From Candidatus Aminicenantota bacterium (GTDB lineage: Bacteria; Acidobacteriota; Aminicenantia; Aminicenantales; Aminicenantaceae), in assembly GCA_030627155.1 (NCBI GenBank), contig DAOUSP010000070.1, positions 1 to 6,694 of the forward strand: 6,694 nucleotides of DNA, read 5' to 3'. Below are positions 1-5,130 of this stretch, piece by piece. The first letter of the stretch is position 1. Each line of letters starts with the position of its first letter. Made by a program: the position numbers and the translations under genes. The notes beneath the pieces are model-generated. The model saw only the letters and a program-made list of their open reading frames with translations, ran no database searches and was not told the DNA's origin.

Positions 1-382
1 CCGTTGTTCCTGCACCACAGAAATAATCCAAAACTAATTCGCCGGGTTTTGAATATTTGAGAATCACATTTCGAGGAATGTAAGGAGACCAGTTTCCTCT
101 GTATTCCCCACTATGAGTTGCCCAATTGCCCCTTTGTCTAAAGCTCCAAACTGAGGTTTGTTCTTCTTTAAAATCCTTTGGATAAAGCGTTTTTATTTTT
201 TTTGAAAATTTCAAAGCACTAATATTGACCCCGTGTGATTTTGTAATAAGTCGCTCAATATATCTAAATGTAACTCCGTACTTCTGACCAATTTCTAAAT
301 CGGGAGTTCCTCTTGCTTTTTCTTGCAAGATTGCCTTTTTGAGCTCTTCTTCGGTTTTGAAACTTACTTTTTGATTACTCAT
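1..382 (-). CDS. DNA methyltransferase, N-terminal part (runs off left edge)
   Basis: The 127 visible residues read from an ATG at 380-382 to the window edge without a stop, so the C-terminal part lies outside. Residues 76-110 hold a conserved block (SVWSFRQRGNWATH, then EYRGNWSPYIPRNVILKY) that precedes the SAM-binding motif LDYFCGAGTT (118-127). This is the motif X then motif I order of DNA adenine or N4-cytosine methyltransferases, whose catalytic (D/N/S)PPY motif would follow outside the window. Residues 1-70 are an unusual N-terminal extension. Residues 28-50 (PDLEIGQKYGVTFRYIERLI) resemble a helix-turn-helix, which is inference. A weak ribosome site (GAGGT, AGAG) precedes the ATG. The gene begins 37 bases after the attC-like site at 420-501, as a cassette gene would. 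The family is fairly sure; target base and site are unknown. Confidence 0.8.
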   Translation of the reverse strand, partial: MSNQKVSFKTEEELKKAILQEKARGTPDLEIGQKYGVTFRYIERLITKSHGVNISALKFSKKIKTLYPKDFKEEQTSVWSFRQRGNWATHSGEYRGNWSPYIPRNVILKYSKPGELVLDYFCGAGTT

Positions 383-419
383 AATCTCTTTTACCTCATT
401 AATTCAAGCCAGCCGCTTC

Positions 420-501
420 ACTTAACGTTCCGAACGTATCTGAAGTGCTGCAAAGCAGGATTTGGGCGGAGCATAATGAAGCCAGATATGCTGTGTTATA
501 T
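420..501 (-). repeat. attC-like recombination site A
   Basis: This 82-bp gap between two minus-strand genes is an imperfect palindrome. The outer boxes on the plus strand are ACTTAAC (420-426, a perfect RYYYAAC) and GTTATAT (495-501, matching GTTRRRY only at GTT and in part). Inside, GTATCTG (436-442) can pair with CAGATAT (483-489), and a small hairpin TGCT/AGCA lies at 447-458. It starts 12 bases below the stop of the TPR gene and ends 37 bases before the next gene. That is the position of attC in an integron cassette. Similarity to sites B and C is restricted to the boxes and box-proximal bases such as GGAACGTTA on the minus strand, so this is the weakest of the three on its own. Confidence 0.6.
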
Positions 502-513
502 GAAATGTGTCCA

Positions 514-1110
514 CTATTCATACTCTTTAATTGCTTCTTCCCACCAATCAAATTCGTCCGGAAACTTCTTATAATTTTTATCAAACCAATTAACTAATTT
601 CATATCATAATAGCCGCCTTTATTAAAGCGTTCTTCGAATTTTTCAAAACTCATGCCCATCCTAATCGCTAATATATAATCTCGTGCACCCACATTATCT
701 CCAGGATTTGTTTTTAACAATTTTCTAAATAGATCCAAAGCATTGTCAATTTCTTTGTTTCTCCATAATGAAATAGCTTTATTAAAAATAGTTCTTATAA
801 TATGCCTATTTTCTAACCATCCCCATTCTAATATGTCAGGCCAGTTGCCTTTTTTATCTGTTATCATTTTCAGAGCTCTCCCATAAGCATCATTTAATAC
901 CTTCTCTGCCTGGTGGAAATTTCCACCATCCTGCAATATCTCATAAAGTAATAAATATGAGTCTAAAAAATCGGGATCTTCCTTAATCAACTGTTTCAAT
1001 TGTCTTTTTATGGATTCAGCATTTCTACCATCGTATTCTTCACATAAATCATAATAAGTTTCCCTTACCCTATGGTTTTTATCTACATATTCTCTTTGTT
1101 TTTTAACCAT
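514..1110 (-). CDS. TPR / ST7-like helical repeat protein (198 aa)
   Basis: This is a cytosolic all-helical protein with no signal peptide or membrane segment. Two tetratricopeptide-like helical pairs are visible at about residues 33-66 (IKRQLKQLIKEDPDFLDSYL) and 104-137. The second, with NKAISLWRNKEIDNALDLFR followed by LLKTNPGDNVGARDYILAIR, resembles the TPR block of ST7-like proteins and of several bacterial TPR proteins of unknown role. The C-terminus is acidic and rich in Trp. The start is well supported by an AGGAGG sequence 8 bases before the ATG. It is the sole gene of its unit and is flanked on both sides by attC-like sites (420-501 and 1151-1256), so it is probably cassette cargo. 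TPR proteins usually mediate protein contacts; no enzymatic motif is visible and the function is unknown. A defence role beside restriction-modification genes would be pure inference. Confidence 0.82.
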   Translation of the reverse strand: MVKKQREYVDKNHRVRETYYDLCEEYDGRNAESIKRQLKQLIKEDPDFLDSYLLLYEILQDGGNFHQAEKVLNDAYGRALKMITDKKGNWPDILEWGWLENRHIIRTIFNKAISLWRNKEIDNALDLFRKLLKTNPGDNVGARDYILAIRMGMSFEKFEERFNKGGYYDMKLVNWFDKNYKKFPDEFDWWEEAIKEYE

Positions 1111-1150
1111 AGCATTTTCCTCCTATTCCTTTTATTTTTAGATACATTTC

Positions 1151-1256
1151 ATATAACGTTTCCAGCATATATGAAATTGCGGACGAATGGGGCAATATCT
1201 CAAAGGGGGAGCATCCGCCAGCTGGCTGAGTAGCGCACGTATAGGCTTTGTTAGGC
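1151..1256 (-). repeat. attC-like recombination site B
   Basis: This 106-bp imperfect palindrome lies between the TPR gene and the endonuclease gene. The plus-strand outer boxes are ATATAAC (1151-1157) and GTTAGGC (1250-1256, a perfect GTTRRRY core site). Next to them AGCATATATG (1164-1173) pairs with CGTATAGGCT, forming the inner L-type arms with unequal spacers of 6 and 2-3 bases. Internal hairpins include ATTGC/GCAAT and the palindrome GCCAGCTGGC. Its left half shares TTTCCAGCATATATGA and ATTGCG with site C; its right half shares TAGCG and GCTTTGTTA. Gene-to-site spacing is short on both sides, 12 bases from the endonuclease stop. The architecture is that of an integron attC; a covariance search is the decisive test. 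Confidence 0.72.
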
Positions 1257-1268
1257 GATAGAGTGGCA

Positions 1269-1901
1269 TCATTCATTTACCAACCTCTCGATTTCTCTTC
1301 TGATTTCTTCAATAACCTCTGGATTATAAATGACTTTCTTTTTTCCTTCTTTCACCGAAATAATATAAAACACATGACCTCCATATTTGGCAGTAAACTT
1401 TTCATGCGTCTTTTTCTGAAATTCTAATTCGTTGATGATTTGAGTAATATAGGCGTATCCTGCTGGTTTAATTTGAAGTCCAATATATTTCTCATTTATC
1501 TTGATGAAGAAATCTACATTATATCCCCTATCCCATTCATCCGGTGCTGGTTCTACCTTAACGCCTAATGCTTGTTGCAATTGTCCATAGATAGTTTGTA
1601 TTTCAGACTGATACCCATCATAAGTTCGACTGATTACTAAGTTGGTAATAAAATTGATACAATCTTCTTCGCTTATGCTCTCAATTTCAGCCTGACATAC
1701 TTCTGTTATTTTTATGTATAGCCTTCTTCCGAGTTCTTCTAAATGTTCTTTAGTATAGACATTTTTATAATAATACTCCGCCCAATCTCTCAAGGATTTA
1801 GGGGAATTCTTTCTTATTTCTTCTGAGACTGGTCCAACTTTATTTTTCTTAGTTAGCCCCCATCTCATATTTGCCTGATTTAATATCCACTCTTTTGCCA
1901 T
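1269..1901 (-). CDS. MjaI-like type II restriction endonuclease
   Basis: I recognise this 210-residue protein as a member of the MjaI restriction endonuclease family (Pfam RE_MjaI). Enzymes of this family cut double-stranded DNA at a short palindrome; the archaeal prototype MjaI recognises CTAG. The N-terminus (EWILNQANMRWGL, VGPVSEEIRKNSPKSL) and the central block SRTYDGYQSEIQTIYGQLQ followed by PAPDEWDRGYNVDFF are typical as I remember the family. The probable PD-(D/E)XK catalytic core is D130, then Q143-I-K145 in VDFFIKINEKYIGLQIK, with Gln in the usual acidic position; E100 could be the upstream acidic residue. Its ATG overlaps the last base of the methyltransferase stop (TAATG), so translation is probably coupled and the pair forms one operon. 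Sharing CTAG specificity with MjaI is inference. The gene looks intact, so activity is plausible. Confidence 0.9.
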   Translation of the reverse strand: MAKEWILNQANMRWGLTKKNKVGPVSEEIRKNSPKSLRDWAEYYYKNVYTKEHLEELGRRLYIKITEVCQAEIESISEEDCINFITNLVISRTYDGYQSEIQTIYGQLQQALGVKVEPAPDEWDRGYNVDFFIKINEKYIGLQIKPAGYAYITQIINELEFQKKTHEKFTAKYGGHVFYIISVKEGKKKVIYNPEVIEEIRREIERLVNE

Positions 1902-3490
1902 TATTTTAACATTCTCTCTGATAAAAATTTTGATTTGTATTTATAATCAAAAGTAGTGTCCACACTAGCCAAGCCATTTTTAATCAAATGAGCATTTAGA
2001 AAAGTCTTGTTCGACAAATAAAGATAGCAAAGTAAGTTATTTTTCTCGTCATACTTTATATTGTCAAATTTTATGAATACCTTTTTTCCGCGGATTTTTT
2101 CTCTTAAGAATCGAATAGCCTCGGCATTCTTTTCTTGATTCTCTTTCACTCCTAATAACCTAATTTTTAATCCATTGTTTAAAATCAGGATTTCTGGTGA
2201 GATTATTTCTTTCACAGTGTAGTATGTTTCTCTTTCAGAATGAGAGTTACCTGCCTGCCGCGCCGCATTTTCATCCCATGGACGCAAAGCGCTTTTTATC
2301 AACTCGTGCTTTAACCACTTTCTGCCAAATCCAGTCTTCAGTACCTTTTCACGCTCAACCGCTTCTTCCTTGGTGCTATATTCTTCATAATGAATAATCT
2401 CGAGAGCCTTATATTTTTTAGTCCACCTTACTTTACCCGCCATATGATCGTGCCAGCGTTTTTCCATATTCTCAGTTTGTCCAATATAAATACTACCGTT
2501 ATCGCATTTAATAGCATAGACATAATAAAGATAGCGCGGCGCAGGCAGGTCTATTTTTGACCCAAATCTTAATTTTCTTGGATCAACTTTCTTATCAAAT
2601 TTTATTGGATCCTTGAAAATATACGGGAGTCTCTTAATCTTTTCTTTGAAATCCATTATTGGTTCTTTTTGTCTTATTATCTCAAAAGTTACATCTTGAA
2701 AAATATTACTTTGGTTTATCCCAAGTTTTTCTTTTATGATTGGCAGAAAATCTTCGTTTATTTCGTATCCTATTGAGCTTCTATTCAGATTTTTGGCTGC
2801 AAAAGACGTTGTACCGCTACCAAGAAATGGGTCTAAGACAGTGTCCCCAACAAAACTAAACATCTTAATAAGACGCCTAGGTAATTCCTCGGGAAACATT
2901 GCCAGATGTTTATCCTGTTTTTCTCCTGGAAAATTCCAGTGCCCAGTAAAATATTGATTCCATTCTTCCTGGGTTAATTTCGATTGTTCTTTAACTTCAT
3001 GACTCACTTTCGGTTGATTGCCATATTTTTTGAAAATCAAGATAAATTCATAATCGAGTTTAAGAATCCCACTTCTTGGATAAGGGAAGGAACCCATTAC
3101 TGTTGCCCCACCTGTGGTATGGCAAGTAGTGACTTTCTGCCAGATGATGGCACCCATGTAATCAAAACCAGCGCTTTCACAGAACTTGATTATCTCTGTT
3201 CTTATTGGAATGACTTTATACCTTCCATAATATACAGAACGAGCAAATTGATCTCCGATGTTAACGCATAACCGACAGCCTTTATGTAAAACCCTTGAGC
3301 ACTCATCCCAGACCAAATTAAGATTATTGATATACTCTTCGTAAGTATCGTTGAAACCTATCTGTTTTCCATTTCCATAATCTTTTAATTGCCAATAAGG
3401 TGGAGAAGTAATAATAAGATGGACAGATTCATCCGAAACCTCTTTCATTTGCCTTGAATCACCAACTATTATCTTGTGCCAACTTTTCAT
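1901..3490 (-). CDS. N4-cytosine-type DNA methyltransferase with in-frame GIY-YIG domain and SNase-like C-terminus
   Basis: This is the 529-residue modification partner of the MjaI-like endonuclease. Residues 1-260 are a beta-class methyltransferase: VGDS near the N-terminus, catalytic motif TSPPYW (28-33), which is typical of N4-cytosine enzymes, then HLAMFPEELPRRLI (195-208), then SAM-binding LDPFLGSGTT (219-228). Residues 265-314 form a linker ending in RKLRFGSKID. Residues 321-400 are a GIY-YIG nuclease domain with YVY (323-325), YIG (335-337), R345, H349 and a likely catalytic Glu in REK (E381). Residues 420-529 resemble a staphylococcal-nuclease fold (LKIRLLGV, KVFIKFD, LLCYLYLSNKTFLNAHLIKNGLA). 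The canonical Arg of the SNase GRxLAY segment is absent and the acidic site is unclear, so cleavage by that domain is doubtful. As I recall, MjaI-type methyltransferases have the linker joined directly to the C-terminal domain, making the GIY-YIG part an insertion. The start has no clear Shine-Dalgarno sequence. Confidence 0.9.
   Translation of the reverse strand: MKSWHKIIVGDSRQMKEVSDESVHLIITSPPYWQLKDYGNGKQIGFNDTYEEYINNLNLVWDECSRVLHKGCRLCVNIGDQFARSVYYGRYKVIPIRTEIIKFCESAGFDYMGAIIWQKVTTCHTTGGATVMGSFPYPRSGILKLDYEFILIFKKYGNQPKVSHEVKEQSKLTQEEWNQYFTGHWNFPGEKQDKHLAMFPEELPRRLIKMFSFVGDTVLDPFLGSGTTSFAAKNLNRSSIGYEINEDFLPIIKEKLGINQSNIFQDVTFEIIRQKEPIMDFKEKIKRLPYIFKDPIKFDKKVDPRKLRFGSKIDLPAPRYLYYVYAIKCDNGSIYIGQTENMEKRWHDHMAGKVRWTKKYKALEIIHYEEYSTKEEAVEREKVLKTGFGRKWLKHELIKSALRPWDENAARQAGNSHSERETYYTVKEIISPEILILNNGLKIRLLGVKENQEKNAEAIRFLREKIRGKKVFIKFDNIKYDEKNNLLCYLYLSNKTFLNAHLIKNGLASVDTTFDYKYKSKFLSERMLK
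2249..2266 (+). repeat. Inverted repeat, outer copy at the C-terminal edge of the GIY-YIG unit
   Basis: The 18-base sequence ACCTGCCTGCCGCGCCGC is about 83 percent G+C in an AT-rich gene. Its first ten bases, ACCTGCCTGC, are identical to the reverse complement of the end of the partner at 2534-2550. The inner eight bases are related (CGCGCCGC versus GCCGCGC) but shifted. On the coding strand it gives Ala-Ala-Arg-Gln-Ala-Gly. Confidence 0.8.
2534..2550 (-). repeat. Inverted repeat, outer copy at the N-terminal edge of the GIY-YIG unit
   Basis: The plus strand reads GCGCGGCGCAGGCAGGT. The reverse complement begins ACCTGCCTGC, identical to the start of the copy at 2249-2266. The pair therefore points inward around the GIY-YIG coding stretch like the terminal repeats of a small mobile unit. 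On the coding strand it gives Leu-Pro-Ala-Pro-Arg, immediately before the YLYYVYAIK strand of the nuclease domain. Confidence 0.8.
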
Positions 3491-3533
3491 ATCATTATTA
3501 TCTTAAGATTTTAGCATATTTAATGGCCATTGC

Positions 3534-3647
3534 ATCTAACCTTTCCAGCATATATGACATTGCGACCATAGGGCGTAATGTCCAGCCTGTCTTCCTCTGG
3601 CGGGAATGGCATGGGCGTAAGCCCGTAGCGTATATGCTTTGTTATCT
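3534..3647 (-). repeat. attC-like recombination site C
   Basis: This 114-bp structured stretch lies between the methyltransferase pseudogene and the restriction-modification operon. The plus-strand boxes are ATCTAAC (3534-3540, a perfect RYYYAAC) and GTTATCT (3641-3647). AGCATATATG (3547-3556) pairs almost perfectly with CGTATATGCT (3629-3638), separated from the outer boxes by unequal spacers of 6 and 2 bases. Nested hairpins follow: GACATT.CG paired with CG.AATGTC (3556-3582), and GGGC-GTAA-GCCC. The shared boxes and arms with site B, but different centres, are the hallmark of attC sites that conserve structure rather than sequence. It accounts for nearly all the non-coding space here. Confidence 0.75.
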
Positions 3648-3684
3648 GCTATTGACGACACTCTTTTTATGTCCTGTGAATCAC

Positions 3685-3930
3685 CTATGATTTTTTTGAA
3701 TAAATAGTAAAATGTTGTTCAGGTAAAAAATCTTGGTTTTCATCGACTGCGTAAACTTTTCCTTCTTGTCCAACTATTTTGGCAAATCTTAGAGAAAAGT
3801 AACCTCCTCCTGAACCAACATCAGCAATGTTTTGCCCGGGTTTTAATGCTATAGCTTCTAAAATTTGATCCGGTTTGCTTTTCGGATTAGAAGCTTTCTT
3901 GTTAAACATTTTTGCCTGAGAGTTCTTCAT
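3685..3930 (-). pseudogene. Class I SAM methyltransferase with internal deletion
   Basis: The 81-residue reading frame starts as a normal UbiE-like class I methyltransferase: MKNSQAKMFNKKASNPKSKP, then the SAM-binding segment ALKPGQNIADVGSGGGYFSLRFA (32-54) and GKVYAVDENQ, whose acidic loop binds the SAM ribose. It then jumps straight into DFLPEQHFTIYSKKS, which looks like the extreme C-terminus of the same family (GF...FLPEQHF). Full-length relatives have roughly 180-200 residues, so about 100 residues including the rest of the fold are missing, without loss of frame. The shared string DFL, which fits both sides, suggests deletion between short repeats. A stable enzyme is unlikely. It is the most upstream unit of the array and is followed after 38 bases by site C. 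It could instead be read as a short hypothetical gene. Confidence 0.65.
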
Positions 3931-3938
3931 TTGTAAGA

Positions 3939-3967
3939 ATTATATCAATTTTTCATAGAAATATGTA
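3939..3967 (-). promoter_or_regulatory. Possible promoter upstream of the cassette array
   Basis: On the minus strand a perfect TATAAT (3944 down to 3939) ends 8 bases before the ATG of the methyltransferase remnant. The hexamer 17 bases further upstream (TACATA) is a poor -35. If used, the transcript would be nearly leaderless and could feed the downstream cassettes. No Shine-Dalgarno sequence is seen for this start, which agrees with that reading but does not prove it. Confidence 0.25.
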
Positions 3968-4040
3968 TTCGCTTTCGGAAAATTTTTGTGACAATAAGTG
4001 CAGCCAGACTACAATTTCAGTTTACACACAATTTTAACAA

Positions 4041-4094
4041 TAGAGCAACTGATTCGTAATCAGTAGGTCGGGGGTTCGAATACCTCTACTGGCT
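4041..4094 (+). tRNA. tRNA-Thr(CGU) remnant, D arm destroyed, probably not functional
   Basis: The anticodon stem ACTGA (4048-4052) and TCAGT (4060-4064) close a seven-base loop TTCGTAA with anticodon CGT (4055-4057). GAGC (4043-4046) is the 3-prime half of a D stem. A variable loop AGGTC, then GGGGG, the T loop TTCGAAT and a poorly pairing ACCTC follow, then TACTGGC as the 3-prime acceptor strand. The matching GCTC half of the D stem and the GG of the D loop are missing. AGCCAG at 4002-4007 could be the displaced 5-prime acceptor strand, leaving more than 30 unrelated bases where the D arm should be. No CCA is encoded. The break lies beside the upstream end of the cassette array. Confidence 0.6.
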
Positions 4095-4132
4095 CTCTTT
4101 TTATTCAGTTGAGCCGATCTAATTAGAGAGCA

Positions 4133-4186
4133 GCATCTTATTTTGAGATGCAGGTGAAGAGTAGTTGAAGTTTACTTCAGCTTTTT
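4133..4186 (+). terminator. Hairpin pair between the tRNA remnant and the DUF4412 gene
   Basis: GCATCT (4133-4138) pairs with AGATGC (4146-4151) around an AT-rich loop. A second hairpin at 4164-4181 (GTTGAAG, loop TTTA, CTTCAGC) is followed by TTTTT at 4182-4186, so on the plus strand it has the form of an intrinsic terminator. On the minus strand the same hairpins follow the DUF4412 stop but lack a U-run. The plus-strand assignment is favoured but weak, as the stem is short and AT-rich. Confidence 0.4.
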
Positions 4187-4937
4187 ATTCTTTCTGTTCC
4201 ACGGGATCAAAGGATGTTATGGAATAGCCTTTAGGTAGATCATAGGTTCCTGCCGGAGCATCTTTCTCTTCTGCAGAAACAAGTTCTTCTTTGTATTTTT
4301 GTTCGGCTCCCATCATGTTCATCGAAACTTTTGTAAGCACGGGGTATCCTTCCATTTTTTTTAATTCTTCAGCTAATCCCTTGAACATGGGATTTGTAGA
4401 TAGGATTTCTGCGTTAAATTTATTGTAGAGGTTTAAGTCGATTCCAACATCCTTTGATGCCCAGATTTCCATTTTAATGGGCATGCTCATTCCCATCATG
4501 GATAAAGCGATTTCAACCAAATATTTTTTACATTTCCAGTTTTTAATCGTCTGGGATTCTTCTGTGGCCGTGACAGAGGCCGAGGCCTGTATCATCTGGA
4601 ACATCTGCTTTGACTGAGGCGGTAAAATTTTTTCCATGTCGACTGGCAAATCTATTTCAGAATAGGTTTTCTTTGCATGGTCAATTAGATAGATTTTTTT
4701 CAGGTCGAACCGGACTATGGTCGTTCTATCTTTTCCCTCATCTTGCCTCATTTTATCTTTTGCCATCCATGTTGTTCCTTCTTCGTCTTTTGCAGGTTGT
4801 GTTTGTCCCATCATGGCAAATTCGTCTGTGTGTTTTATCTTTTTGGTAACGTAGTCAGCTTGCGCAAAATTCGGAGAAAGCATTAGGGATAAGGCAAAAA
4901 GAATCGCCAATGGCCAGAAAATTATTACTTTTTTCAT
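4185..4937 (-). CDS. Secreted DUF4412-family protein
   Basis: This 250-residue exported protein has a clear Sec signal peptide: MKK, a hydrophobic core at residues 4-20, and the cleavage motif AQA before D28. The mature part is soluble with no further membrane segment. The pattern of a short strand-rich N-terminus (DEFAMMGQTQPAKDEEGTTWMAKDKMRQDEG), then RTTIVRFDLKKIYLIDHAKKTYSEIDLP, then WKCKKYLVEI and an IWASKDVGID block matches DUF4412. That family is periplasmic or surface-exposed, lipoprotein-carrier-like, and of unknown function. There is one Cys in the mature protein and no lipobox. The start is secure: AGGAGG lies 7 bases before the ATG. The gene stands alone and is divergent from the RRM gene. 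It appears intact and native to the chromosome. Confidence 0.82.
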   Translation of the reverse strand: MKKVIIFWPLAILFALSLMLSPNFAQADYVTKKIKHTDEFAMMGQTQPAKDEEGTTWMAKDKMRQDEGKDRTTIVRFDLKKIYLIDHAKKTYSEIDLPVDMEKILPPQSKQMFQMIQASASVTATEESQTIKNWKCKKYLVEIALSMMGMSMPIKMEIWASKDVGIDLNLYNKFNAEILSTNPMFKGLAEELKKMEGYPVLTKVSMNMMGAEQKYKEELVSAEEKDAPAGTYDLPKGYSITSFDPVEQKE

Positions 4938-4966
4938 ATATTTTCCTCCTAAAATAAGCTTTGGTT

Positions 4967-4995
4967 AATTTATCTTGTTTTTTCTTTAAAAGCAA
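4967..4995 (-). promoter_or_regulatory. Possible promoter of the DUF4412 gene
   Basis: On the minus strand TTGCTT (4995 down to 4990) and TAAATT (4972 down to 4967) are separated by 17 bases and lie about 30 bases before the start codon. Both are only partial matches to sigma70 hexamers in a region that is A/T-rich throughout, so this is a tentative call. Confidence 0.25.
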
Positions 4996-5130
4996 ACTAT
5001 TTGTGCCCGAAAAGTCTTTATTTTCATTGAAGTTTTCGTTTTCGCGAGATAACAAAGTTAAAAAAGCCGAGAACGAGTAAAAAAGCAGGACCGGACATTT
5101 TCACTTTGTTTTGACACAGATTTTTTTTGA

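Larger units (their letters stand above)
2249..2550 (-). mobile_element. GIY-YIG insertion unit bounded by inverted repeats
   Basis: About 302 bp inside the methyltransferase gene encode residues 314-415: a full GIY-YIG domain plus low-complexity edges (LPAPR at one side, AARQAG at the other). The edges are simply the translation of two GC-rich inverted repeats that stand out sharply from the AT-rich surroundings. The unit sits exactly between two domains, reads in frame throughout and contains no stop. GIY-YIG domains occur in homing endonucleases and many small mobile ORFs, so a self-mobilising or hitch-hiking unit is plausible, but movement is inference. No clear target-site duplication flanks it. 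No intein splicing motifs or intron-like features are seen, so the domain is probably retained in the final protein. Confidence 0.6.

Noticed and set aside
399..584. Short open frames on both strands over the 323-584 region
   Set aside because: They overlap the attC-like site and the ends of the two flanking genes in other frames, lack ribosome sites and show no protein-like pattern.
2249..2550. Intein or group I intron hosting the GIY-YIG domain
   Set aside because: There is no splicing Cys/Ser at the borders or terminal His-Asn, the whole stretch is only about 100 codons, and no intron core fits between the coding parts.
2736..3271. Plus-strand open frames opposite the methyltransferase gene
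   Set aside because: They are antisense shadows of conserved methyltransferase codons, with no ribosome site and no recognisable domain.
3494..3530. Ten-codon frame (MAIKYAKILR) ahead of the methyltransferase
   Set aside because: Too short, no Shine-Dalgarno, and no relation to the downstream start; chance is sufficient.
420..3647. CRISPR array
   Set aside because: The three related sites are kilobases apart with genes between them; no short regularly spaced direct repeats are present.
3930..4040. attI site or integrase start at the upstream end of the array
   Set aside because: GTTAAAA at 4034-4040 (minus) only loosely fits a core site and no integrase coding sequence is present in this window.
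4855..5055. Minus-strand 66-codon frame upstream of the DUF4412 gene
   Set aside because: It runs through the DUF4412 Shine-Dalgarno and signal-peptide codons in another frame and has low-complexity composition.
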